This document shows positions 19,393 to 28,212 of a stretch of DNA of 64,000 nucleotides, in pieces. The position numbers and the translations under genes were made by a program. The notes beneath the pieces are model-generated. The model was not told the origin of the DNA, made no database searches, and saw only the letters and a list, made by a program, of their open reading frames with translations. The first letter of the stretch is position 1, and the number at the start of each line of letters is the position of its first letter. The DNA comes from Oxalobacteraceae bacterium (GTDB lineage: Bacteria > Pseudomonadota > Gammaproteobacteria > Burkholderiales > Burkholderiaceae_D), in the NCBI GenBank assembly GCA_947374865.1, contig CANCDR010000008.1, positions 1-64,000 on the forward strand. The letters are read 5' to 3'.

Positions 19393-20448
19393 ATGCCTGT
19401 TATCGCCTCACAAGATCAACATGCCGCCGCCCTATCTGGCTGGCTGGCAGACTTAAGCTTTCCACAACTCGATCCGGCCAGCCTGCAACTGCTCGACGGC
19501 AGCGCCGTGGTCAATACCATGGTCAGCGTCGCTTCTCATCGGCGCTTTCGTGTGCAGGGCCGCGACGGCCAGTCTTATCTGGCGCTGGATTTTTCCGCTG
19601 TCCCGGCAGCGCTGCAGGATTTTGAACAGCGCAGCGCCTTTTTACGTCAATCTGCCGTCAAACTGCCGCACACGCATAGCGCTGACGTCGTGCGCGGCTT
19701 TTTGCTGATCGACGATTTCGGGCCCGCCAGCTATTTGCAGCAGCTCAGCGAAGAGAATGCCAACCCGCTTTATCTGGCCGCTATCGACGCACTGATCACG
19801 CTGCAAATTCATAGTCAGCCGGAAGCCTTGCCCGCCTACGAACGGCCTGCCTTGCTGGCAGAACTCGAACTGTTCGCGCATTGGTATATTGGTCAGCATC
19901 TGGGCATCACGCTCAATGCGGCGCAAAGCAGTGCCCTGCAAAAGGTGTTCGATGCCTTATTGGCGCGCATCGCCGCCCAGGCCCAGGTGAGCGTGCATCA
20001 TGATCTGCAGGCGCGTCATTTATTCAGCATGCCCGATGGCGTGCCCGGCATGCTGGGCTATGAAGGCGCCTGCCATGGCCCGCTGTGTTATGACATTGTT
20101 TCGCTGCTGCGCGACGCCAGTATCGTCTGGGATGAGGAGCGGGTACTTGACTGGGCGATCCGCTATTGGGAGCGGGCCAAACGCGCCGGACTGCCCGTCA
20201 GCCCCGACATCGACAGCTTTTATCAAGACTTCGAATACACCGGCGTGCAGCGCCATCTAAGTCAGCTGGGACTGATGGCGCAACGCTATTGTCTGGCGCC
20301 AGAAAGTTCAGCTGATCTGCTGGCCGATCAGGCGCAGCTGCTCAGCTATCTACGCAAGACTGCTGCACGCTACAAACCCTTAGCGCCGCTGGCACGCCTG
20401 TTTGATGAGCTGGAAAATAAATCGCCGCAAGTCGGTTATACCTTCTGA
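19393..20448 (+). CDS. AmgK-like phosphotransferase-fold protein, catalytic residues missing
   Basis: The 351-residue protein aligns over its whole length with AmgK (N-acetylmuramate/N-acetylglucosamine kinase, APH fold). Matching blocks are SHRRFRV near 48, FLLIDDFG near 103, and YDIVSLLRDA after 233. The catalytic loop is HHDLQARH at 202-209: the Asp (204) is kept, but the metal-binding Asn expected at 209 is His. The DFG-type segment, normally LDFQDA in AmgK, reads LGYEGA at 221-226, so both aspartates are glycine. The frame is intact with normal codon use, so it reads as a retained pseudokinase rather than a decaying gene. The family alignment is from memory. A MurU-like gene with parallel losses follows 8 nt later, with pepP and ubiH behind. 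Confidence 0.75.
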   Translation: MPVIASQDQHAAALSGWLADLSFPQLDPASLQLLDGSAVVNTMVSVASHRRFRVQGRDGQSYLALDFSAVPAALQDFEQRSAFLRQSAVKLPHTHSADVVRGFLLIDDFGPASYLQQLSEENANPLYLAAIDALITLQIHSQPEALPAYERPALLAELELFAHWYIGQHLGITLNAAQSSALQKVFDALLARIAAQAQVSVHHDLQARHLFSMPDGVPGMLGYEGACHGPLCYDIVSLLRDASIVWDEERVLDWAIRYWERAKRAGLPVSPDIDSFYQDFEYTGVQRHLSQLGLMAQRYCLAPESSADLLADQAQLLSYLRKTAARYKPLAPLARLFDELENKSPQVGYTF

Positions 20449-20456
20449 GCCAGCCC

Positions 20457-21182
20457 ATGCAAGCAATGATCTTTTCTGCGCAGTCCGCCGACGCCTTGCA
20501 AAAAGTGCGGGGGCGGGCGCTGATCGTCTGGCATATTCTGAATCTGGTGCGCGCCGAGATCACCGATATCGTTCTCCAGCATGATGATGCGAGCGACCTG
20601 CTCGAAACGACATTGGGGACTGGCGCGCAATTCGGCGCACGACTGCGTTACTGCGGTCCGCCGCCGGGGCTTGATGCCGCGATTGGTGTCGAGATTGATC
20701 ACGCATTTAATCACGCCCATCAAGCGCGCGAGCTGCTCGGTGCAGCGCCTTTTATCGGCGTCTCGGGCAATATCTATTGCCCGCATTTTTCCTTTGCGTC
20801 GCTCTTTGATGCGTTGGAAGAGAGTGACCTGTGGGGTAATCCCTATCCCGTCGATGAACGCGATATCGCCTGGATCAGTCTGGTGAAAAATCCTCCCCAT
20901 CGGCCCGCGGGTGATTTTGCGCTCACCAGTTTTTCCGTGTCGAATGAAGGGCTGCCGCGGCATAGCTTCGCCGGCATCGGCATCTATCGCCCGGAAATAT
21001 TGGCGGCCGTGCCAGCTGGGCAGACAATTGATCTGCTCGCACTGCTGGGCGAATTTGCCCAACGCGCTCAAGTCGGTGGCGATGTGTACCGCGGCGACTG
21101 GGTAAAGGTCGATAATGCGGCACAATGTGCGCTGCTCAATGCACCTTTTTCTCCCCCCGCTTTACCAGGACAATCTGCATGA
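20457..21182 (+). CDS. MurU-like nucleotidyltransferase-fold protein, active-site motifs missing
   Basis: The 241-residue protein resembles MurU (MurNAc-1-phosphate uridylyltransferase). It starts MQAMIF, continues ALIVWHI (compare KPLIVWHI) and keeps KNPPHRPAGDFAL, FAGIGIYRPE and VYRGDWV. The nucleotide-binding loop (normally L-A-A-G-x-G-x-R-M) is FSAQSADAL at 6-14, and the P-K-P-L segment is shortened to QKVRGRA. The metal-binding NGD is SGN (Asn105). The second metal site, normally WVDVGT, is WVKVDN (Lys217). All three hallmarks are lost while the frame is open. It overlaps pepP as ATGA and follows the AmgK-like gene, the normal amgK-murU order, so this looks like a paired pseudoenzyme locus. 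Confidence 0.72.
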   Translation: MQAMIFSAQSADALQKVRGRALIVWHILNLVRAEITDIVLQHDDASDLLETTLGTGAQFGARLRYCGPPPGLDAAIGVEIDHAFNHAHQARELLGAAPFIGVSGNIYCPHFSFASLFDALEESDLWGNPYPVDERDIAWISLVKNPPHRPAGDFALTSFSVSNEGLPRHSFAGIGIYRPEILAAVPAGQTIDLLALLGEFAQRAQVGGDVYRGDWVKVDNAAQCALLNAPFSPPALPGQSA

Positions 21183-22528
21183 AACCCTTCGCGAACCGCC
21201 GCCAGATTTTGCTTGAACAACTCACCGCTGCGGGTGGTGGCATAGCGATTCTGCCGACAGCGCCCGAACACCTGCGTAATAACGACGCTGAATATCCGTA
21301 CCGGCACGACAGCAGTTTTTTTTACCTCACCGGTTTCATGGAACCGGAAGCAGTACTGGTCCTGGTGGCGGACCAGGATCGTCAGCAGTCCATCCTGTTT
21401 TGCCGTGAAAAAAATCCGGAGCGCGAAGTCTGGGACGGTTATCGCTACGGTCCGGCAGCGGCACGCAGCACCTTCGTTTTCGATGCGAGCTTCCCCATCG
21501 ACGCCATCGATACAGAAATGCGCACGCTGCTGGCCGGCCAGCCACGCGTATTTTATTCACTCGGACAAAACACCGACTGGGACGCGCGACTGATGGGCTG
21601 GCTGGCGCAGGTAAAACAACAGCGTCGGGCCGGTGTGCTGGCACCGGAGCAGATCCACGAGCTGCGACCCCTAGTGCATGCAATGCGGCTCTTCAAGGAC
21701 AGTACAGAAATCAGCAGCATGCAGCGCGCAGCAGACATCGCCGCCGGCGCCCATGCACGCGCCATGCGCCATACCCGCCCCGGCATGCACGAGTATCAGA
21801 TCGAAGCCGAACTGCTGCACGAATTTCGCCGGCATGGCGCCGAAGGCCCGGCCTATACCTCCATCGTCGCCAGTGGTGCGAATGCCTGCGTGCTGCACTA
21901 CCGCGCTGGCAATGCGCTCTTACGCGACGGCGAACTGGTGCTCATTGATGCCGGCTGCGAATTCGACAGCTATGCCTCAGATATCTCACGTACCTATCCC
22001 GTGAATGGCCGCTTTTCTGACGCGCAAAAACAATTGTATGAGATCGTCCTGGCGGCACAAGCTGCAGCCATCGACGCACTCCGGCCGGGTAGTCGTTTTA
22101 CCGACAGTCATGATGCGGCGCTGAAGATACTCGCGCAGGGCATGCTCGATACAGGTCTGCTCAAGCGCGACCTGGTCGGCTCGCTCGAGGACGTCATCGC
22201 CAAGGGCGATTACCGGCAGTTCTACATGCACAGCACCGGCCACTGGCTCGGTCTGGACGTGCATGACGTGGGCGATTACCGTGATCCGATCGACACCCTC
22301 GCCGGACCCGACCGTCCCTCACGCCAGCTCATGCCCGGCATGGTAACGACTGTCGAACCTGGGCTGTATGTGCGACCGGCGCCCGATGTACCGGAAGCCT
22401 TCTGGAACATCGGCATCCGGATTGAAGACGATGTGCTCGTCACCGAACAGGGGCGCACCGTACTCAGTAGCGCAGCGCCAAAGACGGTGGCAGACATCGA
22501 ATCGCTGATGCGGCAGACCGGCGCATGA
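21179..22528 (+). CDS. pepP: Xaa-Pro aminopeptidase PepP
   Basis: This cytosolic dimanganese aminopeptidase P removes N-terminal residues preceding proline. The 449 residues have the N-terminal creatinase/AMP_N domain (FANRRQILLEQL; HDSSFFYLTGF) and the C-terminal pita-bread fold. Metal ligands are visible: Asp257 and Asp268 (IDAGCEFDSYASDISRTYP), the HSTGH block at 351-355, TVEPG and GIRIEDD. The ATG at 21179 overlaps the MurU-like stop as ATGA, and its own stop overlaps ubiH as ATGA, so four genes form a tightly coupled operon. pepP beside ubiH matches the E. coli arrangement. Confidence 0.95.
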   Translation: MKPFANRRQILLEQLTAAGGGIAILPTAPEHLRNNDAEYPYRHDSSFFYLTGFMEPEAVLVLVADQDRQQSILFCREKNPEREVWDGYRYGPAAARSTFVFDASFPIDAIDTEMRTLLAGQPRVFYSLGQNTDWDARLMGWLAQVKQQRRAGVLAPEQIHELRPLVHAMRLFKDSTEISSMQRAADIAAGAHARAMRHTRPGMHEYQIEAELLHEFRRHGAEGPAYTSIVASGANACVLHYRAGNALLRDGELVLIDAGCEFDSYASDISRTYPVNGRFSDAQKQLYEIVLAAQAAAIDALRPGSRFTDSHDAALKILAQGMLDTGLLKRDLVGSLEDVIAKGDYRQFYMHSTGHWLGLDVHDVGDYRDPIDTLAGPDRPSRQLMPGMVTTVEPGLYVRPAPDVPEAFWNIGIRIEDDVLVTEQGRTVLSSAAPKTVADIESLMRQTGA

Positions 22529-23673
22529 ACGCCGCCACCACCACCGACATCGCCATTTGCGGCGCCGGCCCGGTCGGCATGGCGCTCGCCCTGATGCTGC
22601 TTGCGCAGGGCATGGCGGCGGAAAAAATTCTCCTCATTGATGGCAAGTCGGCTGCGCAGGCTAGTCAGGATCCGCGTTCGATTGCGTTGTCGTATGGTAG
22701 CGCACAGCTGTTGCAGGCAATCGCCGCCTGGCCGCAGACGACGACACCGATCCATCAAATTCATATTTCGCGGCGCGCTTATTTTGGCCGTACGCTGATC
22801 GACCGCGCCGATGTCGGGGTGCCGGCGCTGGGTTATGTCACGCGCTATGGCGAGCTGGTGAGCGCCTTGTCGCAGCGCTGCATTGCAGCCGGCATCCCTG
22901 TGCTGCGTCCGGTCAAGCTGGAATCGGCGACCGAAACAACGCAAGGCGTCGATCTGCTGCTCGATGACGAACGCGTGTTTCAGACTGAAATTTTGGTGCA
23001 GGCTGAAGGCGGCGTATATCTCGAACAAAGTGCCAAATCAACCCGCCGTGACTACGGCCAGTCTGCCTTGGTGGCGCAGGTTAAGGTCAGCCGTCCGCTT
23101 GCGCAGCGCGCCTTTGAACGCTTCACCGACGAAGGACCCTTGGCACTGCTGCCGCAGGACGACGGCTATGCGCTGGTGTGGTGCGCTTCTGCCGCGACGA
23201 TTGACGCCCTGCTGCAGTTACCGGAGGCAGAATTTTTACAACGACTCGAACACGCCTTTGGCTCGCGACTAGGGCACTTTACCCACGCCGACGTGCGCGG
23301 GACTTATGTCCTGGGTCTGAATGCTGATCCGGCTACATCGTCGCGCATCGTCGCGATCGGTAACGCCGCGCAAACCCTGCATCCGGTCGCGGGTCAGGGA
23401 CTCAATCTTGGCTTGCGAGACGCCGCTGTGCTGGCACGCCGACTTGCGCACCATCCGACACCGACCGTTCTGGCAGAATTTCAGCGCAGCCGTAGCACCG
23501 ATCGCAGCAGTACGATCTGCCTCACCGATCTGATGGCGCGCGCCTTCATCAGCCCTGCGCAGGGTAGTTTGACCCAGATGGCGCTCGGGCTGTCACTGGG
23601 CTTGACCGATGTGATCAGGCCGCTAAAAAAACGACTGGCCGAACAGATGATGTTCGGCCAGCGGGGCGAATGA
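22525..23673 (+). CDS. ubiH: UbiH/UbiF-family FAD-dependent ubiquinone hydroxylase
   Basis: The 382-residue FAD monooxygenase hydroxylates the aromatic ring in ubiquinone synthesis. The dinucleotide-binding GAGPVGMA is at 13-20. The second FAD motif appears as GNAAQTLHPVAGQGLNLGLRD at about 275, the form typical of UbiH proper. Which ring position it modifies cannot be read from sequence alone. It is the last gene of the operon, overlapping pepP as ATGA. Its final codons contain a perfect 10-bp inverted repeat (23635-23661). Confidence 0.85.
   Translation: MNAATTTDIAICGAGPVGMALALMLLAQGMAAEKILLIDGKSAAQASQDPRSIALSYGSAQLLQAIAAWPQTTTPIHQIHISRRAYFGRTLIDRADVGVPALGYVTRYGELVSALSQRCIAAGIPVLRPVKLESATETTQGVDLLLDDERVFQTEILVQAEGGVYLEQSAKSTRRDYGQSALVAQVKVSRPLAQRAFERFTDEGPLALLPQDDGYALVWCASAATIDALLQLPEAEFLQRLEHAFGSRLGHFTHADVRGTYVLGLNADPATSSRIVAIGNAAQTLHPVAGQGLNLGLRDAAVLARRLAHHPTPTVLAEFQRSRSTDRSSTICLTDLMARAFISPAQGSLTQMALGLSLGLTDVIRPLKKRLAEQMMFGQRGE
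23635..23661. other. Perfect 10-bp inverted repeat at the end of ubiH
   Basis: CTGGCCGAAC at 23635-23644 is the exact reverse complement of GTTCGGCCAG at 23652-23661, with a 7-nt loop. It lies inside the last 13 codons of ubiH and is not followed by a T run, so it is not a standard terminator. It may slow 3' exonucleases or be fortuitous. Confidence 0.5.
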
Positions 23674-23705
23674 ACTTGGTTCGCAGCTAAGGTTCACATC
23701 TGATT

Positions 23706-24638
23706 TTAGCTAGCCGGCGCAAACATGCGCACGGCATTCCGTCCGGCGGCCTTTACCTGGTAGAGGGCACAATCGGCACGCTTGATCGCGGCCTCCACCG
23801 GCTCATCTTGCGCCAGTACGCTCACGCCAGCCGAGAAGCTCAGACGCAGCGCCGGATCAATCTCGGAAAATCGCAGATGCGTAATGTGCAGTCGCATACG
23901 CTCCAACACCAGTAAGGCCGCTTGCGGACTGGTATTCGGCATGAACAGAAAAAATTCTTCTCCGCCCCAACGCGCCAGCACATCGGTCACGCGCAAGACC
24001 GAACTGGCGCTGGCAGCAAACCGGCGCAGTACCTCGTCACCCGTCTGGTGACCGTAACGATCATTGATGCGCTTGAACAGATCCAGATCGAGCATCGCCA
24101 GACACAGACTCTGCCCTTCACGCCGATGGCGGTGGGATTCATGCTCAAGCAATTCGCGCATGTGCAGGCGGTTTGGTAACTGGGTCAACTCATCCCGAAT
24201 CGCCAGCGAGTGAATGCGCGTGAGCGCCTGCTGCAACGCGCATTTTTCCTGTACCAGCTGTTGGTAACGCAACTGACAACGGCTCATCACTAGTGTGATC
24301 ACGCAGCTCATGCCGGCGACCAGCGCAAAATGCACCGCCCCTTGCGCCGCAGGATAATGTGCCGGCTGCAGATACGCCATGGTAGACATGGTCATCCCCA
24401 GCAAAAAAAGTCCACCGACGGTCAGGCGCCAGGCTGCGCGGGGCGTGAGCGTCAAGCTATAAAACAGCGGAAAAACCAACATCATGCCGGGCACGACAGC
24501 ATGCATGTCACCCGCCACGAGGTAGGCGAAAATGATCGCCAACAGCGCAAACCCGGCCTGCGTGACTGCCAGCACCGAAGCTTCATGCTGGCGCCAAAGT
24601 CGACGTGTCATTGGTCTGCCATGCGCCCGCATGAGCAT
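23706..24638 (-). CDS. Membrane-bound diguanylate cyclase (GGDEF)
   Basis: The 310-residue protein makes cyclic di-GMP. An N-terminal region with about four to five hydrophobic helices (about 22-118) is followed by a short linker helix and a GGDEF domain from about 145. The active-site motif is GGEEF (225-229), an active variant. RVTD at 216-219 lies five residues upstream and fits the RxxD inhibitory I-site, predicting product feedback. DELTQLPNR opens the domain. No known sensory domain name fits the membrane part. The start is the ATG at 24638, with further in-frame ATGs at 24632 and 24611. Confidence 0.9.
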   Translation of the reverse strand: MLMRAHGRPMTRRLWRQHEASVLAVTQAGFALLAIIFAYLVAGDMHAVVPGMMLVFPLFYSLTLTPRAAWRLTVGGLFLLGMTMSTMAYLQPAHYPAAQGAVHFALVAGMSCVITLVMSRCQLRYQQLVQEKCALQQALTRIHSLAIRDELTQLPNRLHMRELLEHESHRHRREGQSLCLAMLDLDLFKRINDRYGHQTGDEVLRRFAASASSVLRVTDVLARWGGEEFFLFMPNTSPQAALLVLERMRLHITHLRFSEIDPALRLSFSAGVSVLAQDEPVEAAIKRADCALYQVKAAGRNAVRMFAPAS

Positions 24639-24850
24639 CGCCTTGTTAAAAATTATTGCGTTGAATTAATGATTACCCTAACGCAAAATTTAGCTTTACT
24701 CATACCGCAAAGCTATAAAAACTGCAGCGATGAAACGTGTTCAAGCAGGCTGTATTTCAAATATACGACACGCAGATGCGGCACAGTGATGGCGAGCTTG
24801 CGCGGCGATGTGACGCAATTCAAGAGGCAGCAGATTTTCAAAAACGCATG

Positions 24851-24882
24851 TAAAAAAGCCGCACCCAAAACAGGTGCGGCTT
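24851..24882 (-). terminator. Intrinsic terminator of the pnt operon
   Basis: On the minus strand, arms AAGCCGCACC and GGTGCGGCTT (24873-24882 and 24856-24865) form a 10-bp GC-rich stem with a 7-nt loop, running into a run of T. It starts 26 nt after the pntB stop. Confidence 0.88.
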
Positions 24883-24907
24883 CTGGCCGACGGTACCATC
24901 GCAGCAA

Positions 24908-26368
24908 TTACTCCACCGCTTTGACCATGTCTTCAATGACTTTCTTGGCGTCGCCAAAAACCATCATGGTTTTATCCATATAAAACAATTCATTATCCAG
25001 TCCGGCGTAACCGGCTGCCATCGAACGCTTGTTGACGATGACGGTCTTGGCTTTGTAGGCTTCCAGAATCGGCATGCCGGCGATGGCTGACTTGGGATCC
25101 TTGGCCGCCGGATTGACGACGTCATTGGCACCCAAGACCAGCACCACATCAGCCTGGGCAAATTCACCGTTGATGTCTTCCATTTCAAACACCTGATCGT
25201 AGGGAACTTCCGCCTCGGCCAGCAAGACGTTCATGTGCCCCGGCATACGGCCAGCCACCGGATGAATCGCGTATTTGACGGTGACACCTTTGTGCGTGAG
25301 CTTTTCGGTCAGCTCTTTGAGGGCATGTTGGGCGCGCGCCACTGCCAGACCATAACCCGGCACGATGATGACGGTCTCGGCATTGCCCATCAAGAAAGCC
25401 GCATCATCGGCCGAACCCGACTTCACCGGCCGGGCTAACTGCGCACCGGCACTGGCACTGGCTGTCTCACCGCCAAAGCCACCCAGAATCACGTTAAAGA
25501 AGGAGCGGTTCATGGCCTTGCACATAATGTAAGACAGGATAGCGCCAGACGAGCCGACTAGTGAGCCGGCGATGATGAGCATCGAATTATTCAGCGAAAA
25601 GCCGATACCCGCCGCCGCCCAGCCAGAATAACTATTGAGCATCGACACCACGACCGGCATATCGGCGCCGCCGATGGGAATGATGATCAGCACACCGAGC
25701 GCAAAGGCGATGACGGTCATCAGCACAAAGGGCATCCAGGCGGCTTCGACACCGCCGGCCAGACAGAAACTCAGACCGCTACCCAGCATCACGATGGCCA
25801 GTACCAGGTTGAGCATGTGCTGACCCTTGAAGCTGACCGGCGCACCCTGGAACAGTCGAAACTTGTACTTGCCCGACAATTTACCAAAGGCGATCACCGA
25901 ACCAGAGAAGGTAATCGCGCCGACAAAGGTGCCGATGAACAGTTCGATCCGGTTACCGATCGGGATCGGTACGCCATGGGCAGCAATATTGAAGGCCCAG
26001 GGTTCGGCGACGGCGGCCACGGCAATACAGACTGCCGCCAGACCGATCAGCGAATGCATGGCAGCGACCAGTTCTGGCATCTTGGTCATTTCAACCCGCT
26101 TGGCCAGCAAGGCGCCGATACTGCCGCCCACCCCTACGCCCAACAACACCAGCCACAGACCCTGACCGGCACCACTCATTTCAGCGCGCAGCTTGAGGAT
26201 CAGTGCAATCGTGGTGACGGTCGCGATCGCCATGCCGGCCATGCCAAACATATTGCCGCGTCGGGCTGAAGAAGGATGCGACAAACCCTTGAGCGCCTGA
26301 ATAAAACAGACTGAGGCGATCAGGTAAAACATCGTCACCAGATTCATGCTCACAAATTGAAAATTCAT
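24908..26368 (-). CDS. pntB: NAD(P) transhydrogenase subunit beta
   Basis: The beta subunit of proton-translocating transhydrogenase couples hydride transfer from NADH to NADP+ with proton entry, supplying NADPH. The 486 residues contain about eight to nine membrane helices in the first 270 or so. The NADP(H)-binding domain III follows ([68 protein letters not shown]). Its ATG overlaps the stop of pntAB as ATGA. A strong terminator follows. Confidence 0.97.
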   Translation of the reverse strand: MNFQFVSMNLVTMFYLIASVCFIQALKGLSHPSSARRGNMFGMAGMAIATVTTIALILKLRAEMSGAGQGLWLVLLGVGVGGSIGALLAKRVEMTKMPELVAAMHSLIGLAAVCIAVAAVAEPWAFNIAAHGVPIPIGNRIELFIGTFVGAITFSGSVIAFGKLSGKYKFRLFQGAPVSFKGQHMLNLVLAIVMLGSGLSFCLAGGVEAAWMPFVLMTVIAFALGVLIIIPIGGADMPVVVSMLNSYSGWAAAGIGFSLNNSMLIIAGSLVGSSGAILSYIMCKAMNRSFFNVILGGFGGETASASAGAQLARPVKSGSADDAAFLMGNAETVIIVPGYGLAVARAQHALKELTEKLTHKGVTVKYAIHPVAGRMPGHMNVLLAEAEVPYDQVFEMEDINGEFAQADVVLVLGANDVVNPAAKDPKSAIAGMPILEAYKAKTVIVNKRSMAAGYAGLDNELFYMDKTMMVFGDAKKVIEDMVKAVE

Positions 26369-26688
26369 GCCCGATCTCCCTGTGCCGCCGGACGTGCCTT
26401 GGGTTCTTTTTTGCGGAACATTTCCAGCATCCTTTGCGTGACCAGAAAGCCACCGAAGACGTTGACGGCAGCCAGCGCCACGGCCAACGTGCCCATGATC
26501 TGCGCGAGCGGACCTTCGGTCAGACCTGCTGCCAGCATGGCGCCGACAATAATGATGGCCGAGATGGCGTTGGTGACTGCCATGAGCGGCGTATGCAGCG
26601 CTGGCGTAACGGTCCAGACCACGTGGTAGCCAACGTAAATGGCCAGCACGAAGATGATCAGGTTAGTGAGAGTATGGCTGACTTCCAT
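26365..26688 (-). CDS. pntAB: NAD(P) transhydrogenase subunit alpha, part 2 (membrane part)
   Basis: This 107-residue membrane subunit corresponds to the C-terminal transmembrane part of E. coli PntA. In this lineage it is a separate gene. It has three or four hydrophobic helices and the conserved [21 protein letters not shown]. It lies between pntAA (20 nt gap) and pntB (ATGA overlap). Confidence 0.95.
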   Translation of the reverse strand: MEVSHTLTNLIIFVLAIYVGYHVVWTVTPALHTPLMAVTNAISAIIIVGAMLAAGLTEGPLAQIMGTLAVALAAVNVFGGFLVTQRMLEMFRKKEPKARPAAQGDRA

Positions 26689-26708
26689 GATGAGGGCTCT
26701 TTCAAAAA

Positions 26709-27824
26709 TTATTTACGAATCACTTCGCCGCCGGTACAGAGCAGGGTCGCGGCGACAATTTCATCTTCACGGTTGATCGCTGCAGCACCTTCGGCGTCGA
26801 CAATGAGCTTGAGAAAATCGAGCACATTACGCGCATACAGTGCCGATGCATCGGCTGCCACCAACGCGGCCAGATTGGATTCGCCAATAATATGCACGCC
26901 ATATTTGGTGACCGTCTTGCCGGCTTCAGAGAGCGGACAATTACCGCCCTGCTCGACCGCCATATCGACGATCACCGAACCGGGCTTCATGGCCTTGACG
27001 GTCTCTTCGCTGATCAGCAGCGGTGCTTTGCGGCCCGGGATCAGCGCCGTGGTGATGATGATGTCGGCCTGTTTGGCGCGTTCATGTACCAATTCACTTT
27101 GCCGACGCAGCCAGTCGGCCGGCATCTGCCGGGCATAGCCGCCGACGCCTTGGGCGATTTCACGCTCTTCGTCGGTCAGGAAAGGCACATCAATAAATTT
27201 TGCGCCCAATGATTCGACCTGCTCCTTGACTGGCGGTCGCACATCCGAGGCCTCGATCACTGCCCCCAGACGCTTGGCGGTAGCGATCGCCTGCAAACCT
27301 GCCACGCCAACGCCCATGATCAGCACGCGTGCCGCCTTGACGGTACCGGCGGCGGTCATCAGCATGGGCATGAAACGTTGGTAGGTATTGGCAGCCAGCA
27401 TAACGGCCTTATAACCGGCGATATTGGCTTGCGAGGACAAGACATCCATCGACTGGGCACGCGTGATACGCGGTGCGGCCTCCAATGCAAAGGCGGTCAG
27501 GCCGTGCTGCGCCATGGCGGCAATGTTATCGGCATCAAACGGGTTGAGCATGCCGATGACGATGGTGCCGCTTTTAATCTGCGCGCGCTCGGCCACGCTG
27601 GGGGCGCGCACTTTGAGCAGCATTTCGCAGGCAAAGGCTTCTGCAGCTGTACCGATGAGGGCACCGGCCAGCAAGTAGGCCTCGTCGGTCACCGAGGCGC
27701 TCACGCCGGCGCCGGACTGCACGACGACCTGGTGTTTGGCGGCTAAGAGTTTCTTGACCGTTTCAGGGGTGACCGCAACGCGCGTCTCTCCCGGGCGGGT
27801 TTCGGCCGGAATGCCTATTCTCAT
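26709..27824 (-). CDS. pntAA: NAD(P) transhydrogenase subunit alpha, part 1 (NAD-binding)
   Basis: This 371-residue soluble NAD(H)-binding domain I of transhydrogenase resembles alanine dehydrogenase. It has the N-terminal block [21 protein letters not shown] and the Rossmann motif [18 protein letters not shown], then [39 protein letters not shown] appears near 270. The ATG at 27824 has a GGAG seven bases upstream; a TTG four codons earlier is unlikely. It is the first gene of pntAA-pntAB-pntB and faces the divergent nudJ. Confidence 0.96.
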   Translation of the reverse strand: MRIGIPAETRPGETRVAVTPETVKKLLAAKHQVVVQSGAGVSASVTDEAYLLAGALIGTAAEAFACEMLLKVRAPSVAERAQIKSGTIVIGMLNPFDADNIAAMAQHGLTAFALEAAPRITRAQSMDVLSSQANIAGYKAVMLAANTYQRFMPMLMTAAGTVKAARVLIMGVGVAGLQAIATAKRLGAVIEASDVRPPVKEQVESLGAKFIDVPFLTDEEREIAQGVGGYARQMPADWLRRQSELVHERAKQADIIITTALIPGRKAPLLISEETVKAMKPGSVIVDMAVEQGGNCPLSEAGKTVTKYGVHIIGESNLAALVAADASALYARNVLDFLKLIVDAEGAAAINREDEIVAATLLCTGGEVIRK

Positions 27825-27856
27825 GCACTTCTCCAAAGAATTGAACGTAGGGTACA

Positions 27857-27916
27857 GGCTCGACTATCAGCGCAACTACAAGCTCGGCTATAAGCTTGGG
27901 TCATAGCCTGGGTCAT
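27857..27916. repeat. 12-bp tandem repeat, five degenerate copies
   Basis: Consecutive 12-mers begin at 27857, 27869, 27881, 27893 and 27905. The last two differ at one base (AGCTTGGGTCAT, AGCCTGGGTCAT); the third is AGCTCGGCTATA and the first two are more diverged. The array sits 33 nt upstream of the pntAA start codon, within its leader or promoter. Confidence 0.65.
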
Positions 27917-27968
27917 CGTTCCAGTATAACGTCGAATGTCATGTCATTTTGCGCCTGTGCTCAGGAAG

Positions 27969-27998
27969 CGTGCCCGACAGGCTAGCTTACCGGGCACG
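27969..27998. other. 8-bp inverted repeat, possible operator or hairpin
   Basis: CGTGCCCG (27969-27976) is mirrored by CGGGCACG (27991-27998) around a 14-nt spacer. It lies midway between divergent genes, so a regulator site is possible. No T run follows on either strand. Confidence 0.4.
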
Positions 27999-28099
27999 GC
28001 AATGAACAACGTGAGCTGAATTTTGCCGTGTTTTTGATTATCCGCCAATAAAATAGATGAAAAATCTTATATTTGATCAAGAATATTGCCCTATGCAAT

Positions 28100-28165
28100 A
28101 CAAAACCCGGACAAAACCCAGACAAAGCCACTGCAAACACAGTGCAAAGCCCGACAAAGCTGCCC
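28100..28165. repeat. Degenerate 11-12 bp tandem repeat, about six copies
   Basis: Units related to ACAAAACCCGG start at 28100 and 28111 (11 bp each, one difference). Looser copies of 9-12 bp follow (ACAAAGCCACTG, CAAACACAGTG, CAAAGCCCG, ACAAAGCTGCCC). It lies about 50 bp upstream of nudJ. Confidence 0.6.
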
Positions 28166-28212
28166 TTATTCGGTCGCCAAGGTAAAATAGCCGACCTAAC
28201 CAAAGTCCTGCC

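Larger units (their letters stand above)
27825..28212. other. 388-bp divergent intergenic region between pntAA and nudJ
   Basis: It contains two short tandem-repeat arrays (27857-27916 and 28100-28165), an 8-bp inverted repeat (27969-27998) and an AT-rich stretch at about 28000-28090. It must hold the promoters for both the pnt operon and nudJ-mnmA. A TAAAAT at 28183-28188 could be the nudJ -10. I see no gene. Confidence 0.6.

Noticed and set aside
19393-21182. Calling the AmgK-like and MurU-like genes pseudogenes
   Set aside because: Both frames are uninterrupted, have normal codon use, overlap or closely abut neighbours, and keep conserved structural blocks; only active-site positions are changed.
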